Source: an uncultured Lachnospiraceae bacterium
GTDB taxonomy: Bacteria; Bacillota; Clostridia; Lachnospirales; Lachnospiraceae
DNA length: 44,736 nucleotides
Direction: 5' to 3'
NCBI GenBank assembly: GCA_959022495.1
Contig: CAUEYX010000025.1
Span: forward strand, 1-44,736
Position numbers and translations under genes: made by a program. The notes beneath the pieces are model-generated. The model made no database searches, was not told where the DNA came from, and saw only the letters and a program-made list of their open reading frames with translations. Of the stretch, positions 16,901-23,363 are shown in pieces (the stretch's first letter is position 1; each line of letters opens with the position of its first letter).

Positions 16901-18220
16901 GATGCCTTGTGTGAAAAACGCGATGAAATACTCGATACATACCGCTATGACGGTCTCACTGCCGGCTATCACCATTTTCCGACGATGTTCCATGTGGTGA
17001 CCGGAGCCTATCTGGCAGAAATCTACGCCTACACCGACAGTGCAGATCCGACCCGGAATGAACTGGGGCAGACCGAAGCCCTGCGCAGTATTGTCCTTAC
17101 AGGAGACGACGGCAGTGTGATCACCGCAGGTCTTTATAATCCGAACAGGGGATATGAATACGAGGAAAACTGCTATCTGGCGGCAGGCATCCGCGAGGGA
17201 GTCACCTATACCGTCACAGCAGGCAGCCCGGACTATGAGATCGTCAATCCGACGACGAAGACCTTCGAGCTCGAGGAAGATGAACTGGTACACTACAGCA
17301 GTCTCCGCATACGGGCCGTGGAGGCAGAGACGCAGACCTTTACTGTCACGTTTCTTGATCACGACGGCACGGTACTGGACACCCAGGAAGCAGTATCCGG
17401 CGCAGCGGCTGCAGCGCCTGCTGATCCTGACCGGGCACCGGATGGGGATTGCCACTATGTGTTTGCCGGCTGGGATGTTCCTTTTGATAAGGTGGATGAG
17501 GATCTGACTGTGACAGCGGTTTACGAGGCATCCGCCCATACTGCAGAGCTGGTCAATGCAAGAGAAGCTACCTGCACAGAAGAAGGTTATACAGGTGCCT
17601 ATATCTGCACGATCTGCGGCATGGTTGTCCAAGCCGGAAGCAGTATCGCGAAGCTGGATCACAGCTGGGAGACTGCTGACAACGGAAACGGCACGCACAG
17701 TCCCTGCTGTACGGTCTGCGGCATAGCAGGCACAGCCTCAGCCTGTGCAGACAACGACGGAGACGGGCTCTGCGACAGCTGCGGCAGTACAGTAGATACT
17801 ACTGCCCTTCCTGATAGTTTAGTCAAGAAGAATACAATGGACAGCGGAAAAGCCTATCTGATCCTGTCCGGGAACTATGCTCTCGGAAAATCTCTGGACG
17901 GCACGAAGATCACCATGCGTTCCTCTCAGGGGAAATATGTGCCCAGTGTGGATCTGAGGGAGGAGCTTCTGTGGTACTATGACAATGGGCGTATCTATTG
18001 TGAAGTGGATGGGACAAAGTATTATCTGGGCTGTGATTCCAGAACCTTGTTTGTTTCCGATGATGTATCCGATGCGGCAGGCTGGAGCTGCTCCGGCGGG
18101 CGGATTTACACCAAGACCCGGTTCCTCTGGACACAGCAGACGCTGTATCTGACAGTTTCCGGCTCCCGCTTTACCCTGTCCGCTTTAAAGAAATCCATCA
18201 CTCTTTATGAAGCCGGCTGA
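13964..18220 (+). CDS. Large secreted multidomain protein (Asp-box propeller, TIM-barrel-like domain, Cys-rich tail)
   Basis: Predicted exported protein of 1418 aa. A signal peptide (MKRLTAALLCIVMLAAAF, cleavage near ALA-AE at 24) leads into a long beta-propeller-like region with Asp-box motifs near residues 79 (SHDAGSTWG), 440 (SYNGGESW), 504 (STDGGITW) and 552 (SYDSGKTF). Such motifs occur in sialidases and sortilin-type propellers. Residues about 755-1040 look like a TIM-barrel glycosidase-type domain (LALDVETY, LMNYNKA, ETIFETMP) that I cannot assign to a GH family. Residues 1124-1189 resemble an InlB B-repeat, and 1195-1282 a Cys-rich surface repeat (CTEEGYTGAYICTICG). An unknown domain ends the protein. 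No LPxTG anchor was seen, so it is released or held non-covalently. Substrate unknown; carbohydrate binding or cleavage is inference. Confidence 0.85.
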   Translation: MKRLTAALLCIVMLAAAFPGEALAAETDIQKNESLTDQISREYESIGIGGGGAFFLPLIDPTDSSNIYSACDMGGLYYSHDAGSTWGRTETAGRLKAACIADDGTIFTGGYGLYKSCDEGQSLQMIYPKNVVYEIGRCGWNENLMFAPGFDNGYLKCVDTTDEYVYFVTVDWTGILRLMRTDYNGSGFELLYTEQTEHTNPMGFAMQMVVDGSKIYLAEDRVVRCFGLTEQEMSTVYEAAGTIRDLEKIGPYWFILDDGSSQTQILYTEDFNTYQDLMDFNTLDPNFNQWGTDYTIEWHFDGICGNNFQSIFLSMSCEDADGILKFNGQEFQWIYDSVRYTREATTPGGWSYGCYGPFYGISSDPSNDDRCIVSTIETVYLMELDDEGSRSIQSLSSDGYADGTYSTRGLNVQTTYGVHEDPFDEQHLIIPTTDMGMQISYNGGESWRRMEITGTNYDIYNTCYDLYMDRSTKDLVYGIWSNRHDAPYSPTQSDTGWTQGKFGVSTDGGITWDLSYSTGLPEDCIPVRMSVQENGDALTIAVATFNRGFYISYDSGKTFSSINSGMNTENGLIWGEDVILTGDTVYCLTAPYTRDNDMVSAELYIYDLNSKTTTQADLGELVWVNSITWREGQGLYINALPSYHYEWMAEYNDGFWKNDNGGIYLYEDSGLTQIFSCDSGVISSTFAPDGTMYAVDAHSRLYKGADGEFTVMADDLFYMLKRVNVSPDGDTLYVSTHGGGTYKFAIQEEDYEANTDTSMYCWNLYLLNEGSSPDTLGFLESLNTARVYQDIPTEYLVREETADMVTRLTERGIEVVALTGDRSWGLKDNDLTEIKTYIDTLSQYNETIGQAAPVTKLALDVETYTYSSWKNDPVTGFTAYIEQMQQIYNYAKEHGISVVQVIPVHFDKIDPELFALFLETCADELSLMNYNKATQVTAIADEVELCRSLGMPVETIFETMPNNDYYSVTEDLTYFYDGFDALCEKRDEILDTYRYDGLTAGYHHFPTMFHVVTGAYLAEIYAYTDSADPTRNELGQTEALRSIVLTGDDGSVITAGLYNPNRGYEYEENCYLAAGIREGVTYTVTAGSPDYEIVNPTTKTFELEEDELVHYSSLRIRAVEAETQTFTVTFLDHDGTVLDTQEAVSGAAAAAPADPDRAPDGDCHYVFAGWDVPFDKVDEDLTVTAVYEASAHTAELVNAREATCTEEGYTGAYICTICGMVVQAGSSIAKLDHSWETADNGNGTHSPCCTVCGIAGTASACADNDGDGLCDSCGSTVDTTALPDSLVKKNTMDSGKAYLILSGNYALGKSLDGTKITMRSSQGKYVPSVDLREELLWYYDNGRIYCEVDGTKYYLGCDSRTLFVSDDVSDAAGWSCSGGRIYTKTRFLWTQQTLYLTVSGSRFTLSALKKSITLYEAG

Positions 18221-18242
18221 TTAGGCAGAAGGCGGGCCGGCG

Positions 18243-18292
18243 CCGCCCTGTATCAACGTGGGATGACGAAGATACAGGGCGGAATTTCTTTT
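18243..18292 (+). terminator. Terminator of the secreted-protein gene
   Basis: Perfect 12-bp stem (CCGCCCTGTATC with GATACAGGGCGG), 16-nt loop, T-rich tail AATTTCTTTT, beginning 22 bp past the stop. Confidence 0.9.
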
Positions 18293-18358
18293 GCCGTCCA
18301 TTCCCGCAAAATGAAGAGAATCCTTGTCCTTTGCCGTCTGCTTTCCCTTCCCGTCTGC

Positions 18359-18387
18359 TTGCAAATCATACCTGAATAATCTATAAT
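18359..18387 (+). promoter_or_regulatory. Promoter of the DUF975/CmpB membrane gene
   Basis: TTGCAA (18359-18364), 17-nt spacer, perfect TATAAT (18382-18387), followed by GGGAGG 9 nt before the ATG. Confidence 0.7.
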
Positions 18388-18421
18388 ATAGTATCACCAA
18401 ATTTCAGGGAGGCTGACCGCT

Positions 18422-20011
18422 ATGTGGAAGAGGACAGAACTGAAAAAACGCGCCCGTTTATGCATGAAGCAGAATTATTGGAAAGCAGTATCCGTCTGCT
18501 TTATCATCGCCCTTTTGAGCACAGCCTACCCCATATCAACCACATTTATCAATCTCCAGCTTACCCCCGGGTCAGCAGCGGCATATTCGGACGCTGCGTT
18601 TGCCCTGGATATCCCCAATTCTGAGGTCATCAGGCAGACGGTCAGCCTCTTTCTTGAAAATGCGGGCCTCTCCGTCCTGCCCGGTTTTGCCGGACGTATT
18701 ATTTCCAGCGCTGGCCAGCTTATAATTGATCTGTTTTCAACTCATATCTCTATATTTTTCAGTGTGTTAAAAACAATCAATGCTTTTTTCTTTCATTCCT
18801 CCGGGATAGGGCTGTTTCTTACAGCCGCCGGGCTGCTCCTCGCCCTTTTGTACCAAATATTCATCAGTAATCTTCTTCTGATCGGGGAGAAGCGCTTTTT
18901 CATGGAAAGCCACAGTTACGCGCAGACCAGCATTTCCAAGCTCTTCTATCTGTTTAAGCTTCGCTGTCTCTGTAATCCGGCATGGGTCATGCTCTGCCGG
19001 TCCTTTTATCAGTTCCTCTGGAATCTGACGATCGTCGGCGGTATAATCAAGCATTATGAGTACAGCATGATTCCTTTTATCCTGGCCGAAAATCCCAGGA
19101 TCAGCCGCCGGGACGCTTTTTTTCTCTCAAAGCAGCTTACAGCGCGGAATAAATGGAAACTATTTCTCCTGGATGTCTCCTTCGCTGGCTGGGGGCTCCT
19201 CTCCCTCCTCACCCTGGGGCTGCTGGACTTTCTATTCGCAAATCCTTACATCACTACGTGCAGAGCCGAACTCTATCTCTCTCTGCGCCGGAATTATGTC
19301 CTGTCCCGTTCACCGGGATACGAATGGTTAAATGATTCCTACCTGGAGCATGTGCCTTCCGAGGATGAACTGCTCATCAGCAAGGCACTCTATGACGATT
19401 CAAACGGACCGTATACAAAGATTTCTTACTTTGCACCAGAACAGTACCCGGTCTTCCTGTTCTCCGTGCAGCCGCCCCTTCGTGCTGTCCGGACTCCGTT
19501 CAAAGCCAACCGGAAATATGATGCCTGCTCGTGGATCATGCTCTTCCACGTCTTCTCTCTCTTCGGATGGGCTCTGGAAACTGTGATTCATCTCATCCAG
19601 AACGGCACTTACAGCACAGAAATCGCAGTCTTTGCGCCATGGATTCCGCTGTATGGAGTCTATGGCACTCTGATCCTGCTGCTGACAAAGCGCGTCACCA
19701 AAAAGCCGGTCTTAACCTTCCTGGTCAATTTTGCCGTATATTCCGTTTTGGAATATCTCTCCAACCTGGCTGCAGAACTCCTGCGGGGATATCCGCTGCG
19801 GGATTACACTGAATTCTTCCTGAACCTGAACGGCCGCGTCTATCTGGGAGGCTCCGCTGCTTTCGCCCTGCTTGGGTGTGCCTTCCTCTATTTCCTCGCG
19901 CCGAGGTGGACAGAATTGTTTGAAAAGCCCAGCCCTGCTGTACGGTGGAGCGTCAGCGTCAGCCTGTGCGTTCTGTTTGCCGTGAATATCGGCATTGTAC
20001 TATTTCGATAA
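18422..20011 (+). CDS. Membrane protein: DUF975-like N-terminus fused to CmpB-type (ABC transporter type IV-like) domain
   Basis: Polytopic membrane protein of 529 aa. The N-terminal part (MWKRTELKKRAR, then NYWKAVSVCFIIALL) and the following hydrophobic segments match the DUF975 pattern. From about residue 365 the protein reads like the CmpB/DUF1113 family: FHVFSLFGWALETVIHLI, WIPLYGVYG, LEYLSNLAAE, and the hallmark RDYTEFFLNLNGRVYLGGS near 460. About 10-12 transmembrane segments are visible by hydrophobicity. Both halves are normally separate proteins of unknown function; domain names are from recall, not a search. It is monocistronic by its own promoter. The old 'ABC permease' label for CmpB proteins lacks support here, as no ATPase or binding protein is adjacent. 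Confidence 0.8.
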   Translation: MWKRTELKKRARLCMKQNYWKAVSVCFIIALLSTAYPISTTFINLQLTPGSAAAYSDAAFALDIPNSEVIRQTVSLFLENAGLSVLPGFAGRIISSAGQLIIDLFSTHISIFFSVLKTINAFFFHSSGIGLFLTAAGLLLALLYQIFISNLLLIGEKRFFMESHSYAQTSISKLFYLFKLRCLCNPAWVMLCRSFYQFLWNLTIVGGIIKHYEYSMIPFILAENPRISRRDAFFLSKQLTARNKWKLFLLDVSFAGWGLLSLLTLGLLDFLFANPYITTCRAELYLSLRRNYVLSRSPGYEWLNDSYLEHVPSEDELLISKALYDDSNGPYTKISYFAPEQYPVFLFSVQPPLRAVRTPFKANRKYDACSWIMLFHVFSLFGWALETVIHLIQNGTYSTEIAVFAPWIPLYGVYGTLILLLTKRVTKKPVLTFLVNFAVYSVLEYLSNLAAELLRGYPLRDYTEFFLNLNGRVYLGGSAAFALLGCAFLYFLAPRWTELFEKPSPAVRWSVSVSLCVLFAVNIGIVLFR

Positions 20012-20191
20012 GGAGCGCCAAAGCGCCCTGCTGTCATGAGCCGGTATTGATTTTTTATGCAATTAATAGTAAACTTTCTATAAGTTATCTTTTCGCAGAT
20101 CCAGACTGGGGACAGCCTGTGTCCAACTGTCTGCCTGCCACCGTAAATAACAGGCCGCCTGCGCAAAAAGGCGGCGGAAATGGAGAATACT

Positions 20192-21139
20192 ATGAAAAAA
20201 AGAGTTGTTGTTGCCCTGGGACACCGGGCGCTTGGGACCACACTCCCTGAACAGAAAGTCGCTGTAAAACACAGTGCAAAATGTATAGCGGATCTAATTG
20301 AAGAGGGTTATCAGGTTGCCATCACACACAGCAATGCGCCACAGGTTGGCATGATCCACACTGCTATGAATGAATTTGCCCAGGTGCATCCCGAATATAC
20401 TCCCGCGCCGATGTCCGTCTGCTCTGCTATGAGCCAGGGCTATATCGGCTATGACCTGCAGAACGGCATCCGTGAAGAGCTGTTAAACCGGGGCATCTAC
20501 CGGGCTGTAAGCACAGTCCTGACACAGGTTATCGTTGATCCATATGACGAGGCATTCTATACTCCGACCAAGGTGCTTGGAAGATACATGAATGCCCAGG
20601 AGGCAAATGAAGAGCGCAAAAAAGGCAATTACGTGATCGAGGAGGCCGGCAAAGGCTTCCGCCGTGTCGTGTCCGCGCCAAACCCGGTAAAGATTGTAGA
20701 GCTTGACGCTGTCAATGCTCTCCTTGATGCCGACCAGATCGTAATTGCCGCCGGCGGCGGCGGTATCCCCGTTATGGAACAGGACAATCACTTGAAGGGC
20801 GCCAGCGCGGTTATTGAAAAAGATCTCGCTGCCGGAAAGCTGGCCGAAGGCATTAACGCGGATATGCTTATCATCCTGACGAATGTTGAAAAAGTCTGCA
20901 TCAACCTTGGAAAGGACAATGAGCAGCCACTCAATGAACTTACCACCGAACAGGCAAGATCTTACATGGAAGAAGGTCATTTTGGCATCTATAATATGCT
21001 CCCGAAATTCCGGGCTGCCGTAGAGTTCGTCGACGGACGCGAAGGACGCTGTGCTTATATCACTACATTTGATAAGGTAAAAGACGCTTTGAAAGGAAAG
21101 ACAGGCACCGTTATCCGCAGAGACACAGATGCCTGCTGA
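20192..21139 (+). CDS. arcC: Carbamate kinase with variant N-terminal motif
   Basis: Amino-acid-kinase fold enzyme expected to interconvert carbamoyl phosphate + ADP and carbamate + ATP; 315 aa. Family features are AITHSNAPQVG, APMSVCSAMSQGYIGYDLQ, VSAPNPVKIVE, IAAGGGGIPV, a Lys-Asp pair in VIEKDLAA, and ILTNVEKV. The usual N-terminal phosphate-loop GGNAL reads GHRAL here, so Gly and Asn are replaced by His and Arg. ATG 20192 was chosen over 20180 because GGAG is correctly spaced only for the former. A 7-bp GC hairpin (20154-20175) precedes the RBS. No arcA, arcB or purine-degradation genes are adjacent, so the source of carbamoyl phosphate is unclear. Confidence 0.9.
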   Translation: MKKRVVVALGHRALGTTLPEQKVAVKHSAKCIADLIEEGYQVAITHSNAPQVGMIHTAMNEFAQVHPEYTPAPMSVCSAMSQGYIGYDLQNGIREELLNRGIYRAVSTVLTQVIVDPYDEAFYTPTKVLGRYMNAQEANEERKKGNYVIEEAGKGFRRVVSAPNPVKIVELDAVNALLDADQIVIAAGGGGIPVMEQDNHLKGASAVIEKDLAAGKLAEGINADMLIILTNVEKVCINLGKDNEQPLNELTTEQARSYMEEGHFGIYNMLPKFRAAVEFVDGREGRCAYITTFDKVKDALKGKTGTVIRRDTDAC

Positions 21140-21183
21140 TTCATTTCTATAAAACTGAAATTATTATGAATTAAAAATTTGAC

Positions 21184-21214
21184 AGAAAACCGGGGAATTC
21201 CCGGTTTTCTTTTG
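21184..21214 (+). terminator. Terminator of arcC
   Basis: Perfect 11-bp stem (AGAAAACCGGG with CCCGGTTTTCT), 5-nt loop, then TTTTG. Confidence 0.9.
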
Positions 21215-21271
21215 TGCAATTTTAAAATTGATTTTTATGAATTCTTGTTGTAATATATGCATATACTAAAC

Positions 21272-21288
21272 GTAGTATTGAATACTAC
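21272..21288. promoter_or_regulatory. 17-bp perfect palindrome upstream of the hemolysin III gene
   Basis: GTAGTATTGAATACTAC: perfect 8-bp arms about one central base, 30 bp before the ATG and downstream of a weak promoter candidate (TTGATT, 17 nt, TAATAT). Its size and position suggest an operator for a dimeric HTH repressor, identity unknown. Confidence 0.55.
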
Positions 21289-21318
21289 TTATCATCTTAC
21301 ATCATGGAGGTGCAGATC

Positions 21319-21978
21319 ATGGAAAACAAACGACACATCAAAGATCCCGGCAGCGCGATTACACATTTTATCGGCATGCTGATGGCAATTTTCGCGGCGG
21401 TGCCGCTGCTGATCAAAGCAGCTCACGAGCCCAGCAGGATTTATATCATCTCACTGGCGATCTACGCGGCGAGCCTGATCCTATTATATGCGGCAAGCAC
21501 AACTTACCATACGTTTGATATTTCGACAAAAGTGAACACTGTCCTCAAGAAGATCGACCACATGATGATCTCCGTGCTGATCGCCGGAAGCTACACGCCG
21601 GTATGTCTCATTGTACTCAAGGGCAGGACCGGCATTATCCTGCTCTCGATTGTATGGGCAATCGCCATTGCAGGCATCTTGATCAAAGCATTCTGGGTGT
21701 ACTGCCCGAAATGGGTGTCTTCCGTCCTTTATATCGGAATGGGGTGGACCTGTGTCCTCGCCTTCACTCAGATCCTCAACAATATGTCTCCCGCGGCTTT
21801 TGGCTGGCTGCTGGCAGGTGGCATTATTTACACAGTGGGCGGTGTGATCTATGCATTGAAACTGCCGATTTTCAACAACCGGCATAAAAACTTCGGAAGC
21901 CACGAGATCTTCCATCTGTTCGTAATGGGCGGAAGCGCATGCCATTTCATCGTCATGTACGCATTCCTGCTTCCATAA
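21319..21978 (+). CDS. Hemolysin III / PAQR-family membrane protein
   Basis: Seven-helix membrane protein of 219 aa. PAQR/HlyIII hallmarks are STTYHTF with its histidine near residue 63, KKIDHMMI in the next helix, GSYTPVC, and the C-terminal GSHEIFHLFVMGGSACHF, whose histidines make up the family's metal-site pattern. The bacterial role is uncertain; haemolytic activity was reported for one Bacillus member, and most copies are probably membrane-homeostasis proteins. ATG 21319 was chosen because GGAGG lies 8 nt upstream; the ATG at 21304 would itself contain that RBS. Preceded by a palindromic operator candidate. Confidence 0.92.
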   Translation: MENKRHIKDPGSAITHFIGMLMAIFAAVPLLIKAAHEPSRIYIISLAIYAASLILLYAASTTYHTFDISTKVNTVLKKIDHMMISVLIAGSYTPVCLIVLKGRTGIILLSIVWAIAIAGILIKAFWVYCPKWVSSVLYIGMGWTCVLAFTQILNNMSPAAFGWLLAGGIIYTVGGVIYALKLPIFNNRHKNFGSHEIFHLFVMGGSACHFIVMYAFLLP

Positions 21979-22080
21979 AAATAAGTACAAAAAGCAAGGG
22001 CTGCGCGCGAATCAGGATACGTTCCACATCATTCTAAACCGCTCTCCGCCAATCAGACAAGTAAAAAGCATAAATTTTTC

Positions 22081-22113
22081 CTGCCAGTGGTTTAAAACTG
22101 CTGGTAGTTTTTA
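22081..22113 (+). terminator. Possible terminator in the gap after the hemolysin III gene
   Basis: CTGCCAGT/ACTGCTGGTAG stem (one wobble) followed by TTTTT, about 100 bp past the stop. It sits inside a larger imperfect hairpin closed by GCATAAA/TTTATGC. Confidence 0.45.
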
Positions 22114-22264
22114 TGCGAAATCCTTCCACTGTCAATGCATTTTTCAGCTCTTGGCATGCTTTATGCCATGCCGGTGTTCACAATCTTACTGTGAAATAAT
22201 CATTCGTATATTAAATCCCCGATCACCATGAAAAATCGAATGTGCATCTGTATAAAGTCCCCGG

Positions 22265-22445
22265 TTAAGTAGGTTTTCAGCTCTTCGATTTTTTAAGAAA
22301 CCTCATTTCTTTAGGTTTTTTCGTTTTCCAAGGTTATCTTCCAAAGCTTCCACTCCGCCGGATTCATATTGAATGGTATAGCCGAGTGCCTGTTGAAAAG
22401 ATGTCTGATATTTCTCGGACGTTTCTTTACTAAGGCATAATCATA
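22265..22445 (-). pseudogene. Degenerate IS3-family orfA (HTH transposase subunit) remnant
   Basis: Reading the minus strand gives SEKYQTSFQQALGYTIQYES followed by GGVEALEDNLGKRKNLKK and then a stop. This parallels the IS3 orfA helix-turn-helix pattern (YxVSYQQVYxWVxKYExGGVEALxDxRGxRKxxxE) as I recall it. The frame is broken after RKNLKK by a stop, and a shifted frame resumes MRFLKKSK. No orfB, inverted repeats or target duplication were found, so only an old fragment remains. Confidence 0.5.
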
Positions 22446-22639
22446 AATCACAACAAAAACCGAGCCAGCCTGCACCAAAACGTCGCTTCTTCAAGAGAAA
22501 GGCAGCGTTTTTTATGTCCCGGCCGGTCGATCTTCCTGCGCGGAACACACCGAGGCCCCTGCTGTCCCTGGTAGGAATCAGACAGCTCCCGCTCATGCTG
22601 AGCCCGCCGCGCTATTTTATTTCATATTGAATTTAACAC

Positions 22640-22667
22640 TTGACTTTTTAGGAAAGGTTGTTATACT
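22640..22667 (+). promoter_or_regulatory. Promoter of the flavin-oxidase-like / MATE cassette
   Basis: TTGACT (22640-22645), 16-nt spacer, TATACT (22662-22667), each 5 of 6 to consensus. The leader of about 90 nt contains a terminator-like hairpin. Confidence 0.7.
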
Positions 22668-22688
22668 ATATAGAGAAACTGCCGGGTT

Positions 22689-22744
22689 ACGCTTTTTCTT
22701 CATTCCGTAGGCCAAAGAAGGGATGAGGAATAAGGCGTTTTTTT
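22689..22744 (+). terminator. Leader hairpin with T7 tail (possible attenuator)
   Basis: The arm ACGC...CTT.ATTCC (22689-22706) pairs with GGAATAAGGCGT (22727-22738), with a bulge, and is followed by seven Ts ending 4 nt before AGGAGG. It lies between promoter and gene, so it would stop transcription unless read through: an attenuator candidate. Confidence 0.45.
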
Positions 22745-22775
22745 GTTTAGGAGGTGTGAGGCTATATTTCGAGAA

Positions 22776-23252
22776 ATGCGAAGAAAAAAACAGGCGCTTT
22801 CTAAAGAGGACTGCGCCGCTATTCTAAACAGGGGAACTTCCGGTGTTCTTGCTCTTGCCGGAGATAACAACTATCCCTACGCTGTCCCAATCAGCTATGT
22901 CTACGATGGAGAAAAGCTCTACTTCCATTGTGCCAAAAGCGGACATAAACTGGATGCCATTAACAGAAATGAAAAAGCATCTTTTTGTGTAATCGATCAA
23001 ATTGTGCCAGAAGAATATACTTCCTATTTTCGTAGTGTAATTGTATTTGGCACTATGCGGATCTTGACTGATGATAGTGAAAAACGAAATGCGATTGATA
23101 AATTGGCATTGAAATATGTGCCAGATGGTACGGAGGGAAATCGCAGAAGGGCCATTGAACGGGAATGGAAACCGCTATGTATGCTGGAGATGAGTATCGA
23201 TCACATGAGCGGTAAAGAAGCGATTGAGCTTGTAAAAAGAAGCAAGAAATAA
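22776..23252 (+). CDS. Pyridoxamine 5'-phosphate oxidase-like flavoprotein (NimA-type)
   Basis: Small split-barrel FMN-binding protein related to nitroimidazole-resistance NimA and PNPOx-like enzymes. Motifs are ILNRGTSGVLAL, YPYAVPISYVYDG, LYFHCAKSGHKLDAI (cofactor-binding strand) and the conserved C-terminal KPLCMLEMSIDHMSGKEA. The start is odd. The only ATG in a sensible place (22776, giving MRRKKQ) has no spaced RBS. A perfect AGGAGG at 22749-22754 is spaced 9 nt from an ATA at 22764, which would give IFREMRRKKQ, matching family members that I recall beginning MFREMRRK. Either the natural start has mutated to ATA or initiation moved to 22776. Its terminator (23312-23341) separates it from the MATE gene. 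AT-richer than the window average. Confidence 0.85.
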   Translation: MRRKKQALSKEDCAAILNRGTSGVLALAGDNNYPYAVPISYVYDGEKLYFHCAKSGHKLDAINRNEKASFCVIDQIVPEEYTSYFRSVIVFGTMRILTDDSEKRNAIDKLALKYVPDGTEGNRRRAIEREWKPLCMLEMSIDHMSGKEAIELVKRSKK

Positions 23253-23311
23253 ACAACTGAAGATGCAATTGATAAAATCAACCCGCCGGGGTTTCATTTT
23301 ATTGTGTAGTA

Positions 23312-23341
23312 GGCCTGTGGTACACAACACAGGTCTTTTTT
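23312..23341 (+). terminator. Terminator between the flavoprotein and MATE genes
   Basis: GGCCTGTG-GTACACAA-CACAGGTC stem (one G-T) followed by TTTTTT, ending just before the MATE ribosome site. No separate MATE promoter is obvious, so MATE may depend on read-through. Confidence 0.75.
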
Positions 23342-23363
23342 GTTTTTAAGGAGGTTGATTACC

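Larger units (their letters stand above)
21979..22639. other. 660-bp non-coding, decayed region
   Basis: No complete gene is present. The stretch holds a terminator-like hairpin (22081-22113), a short minus-strand reading ending ...IGGERFRMMWNVS (about 22090 down to 22003) that looks like a gene-end remnant I cannot place, and an IS3-type orfA remnant (about 22265-22445). A GC-richer segment (22515-22615) also lies here, in which I see nothing. It looks like a scar of past insertions at the left edge of an acquired cassette. Confidence 0.6.

Noticed and set aside
16700..17698. 332-codon minus-strand open frame in the secreted-protein gene
   Set aside because: Antisense to a gene with signal peptide, RBS, promoter and terminator; no motif.
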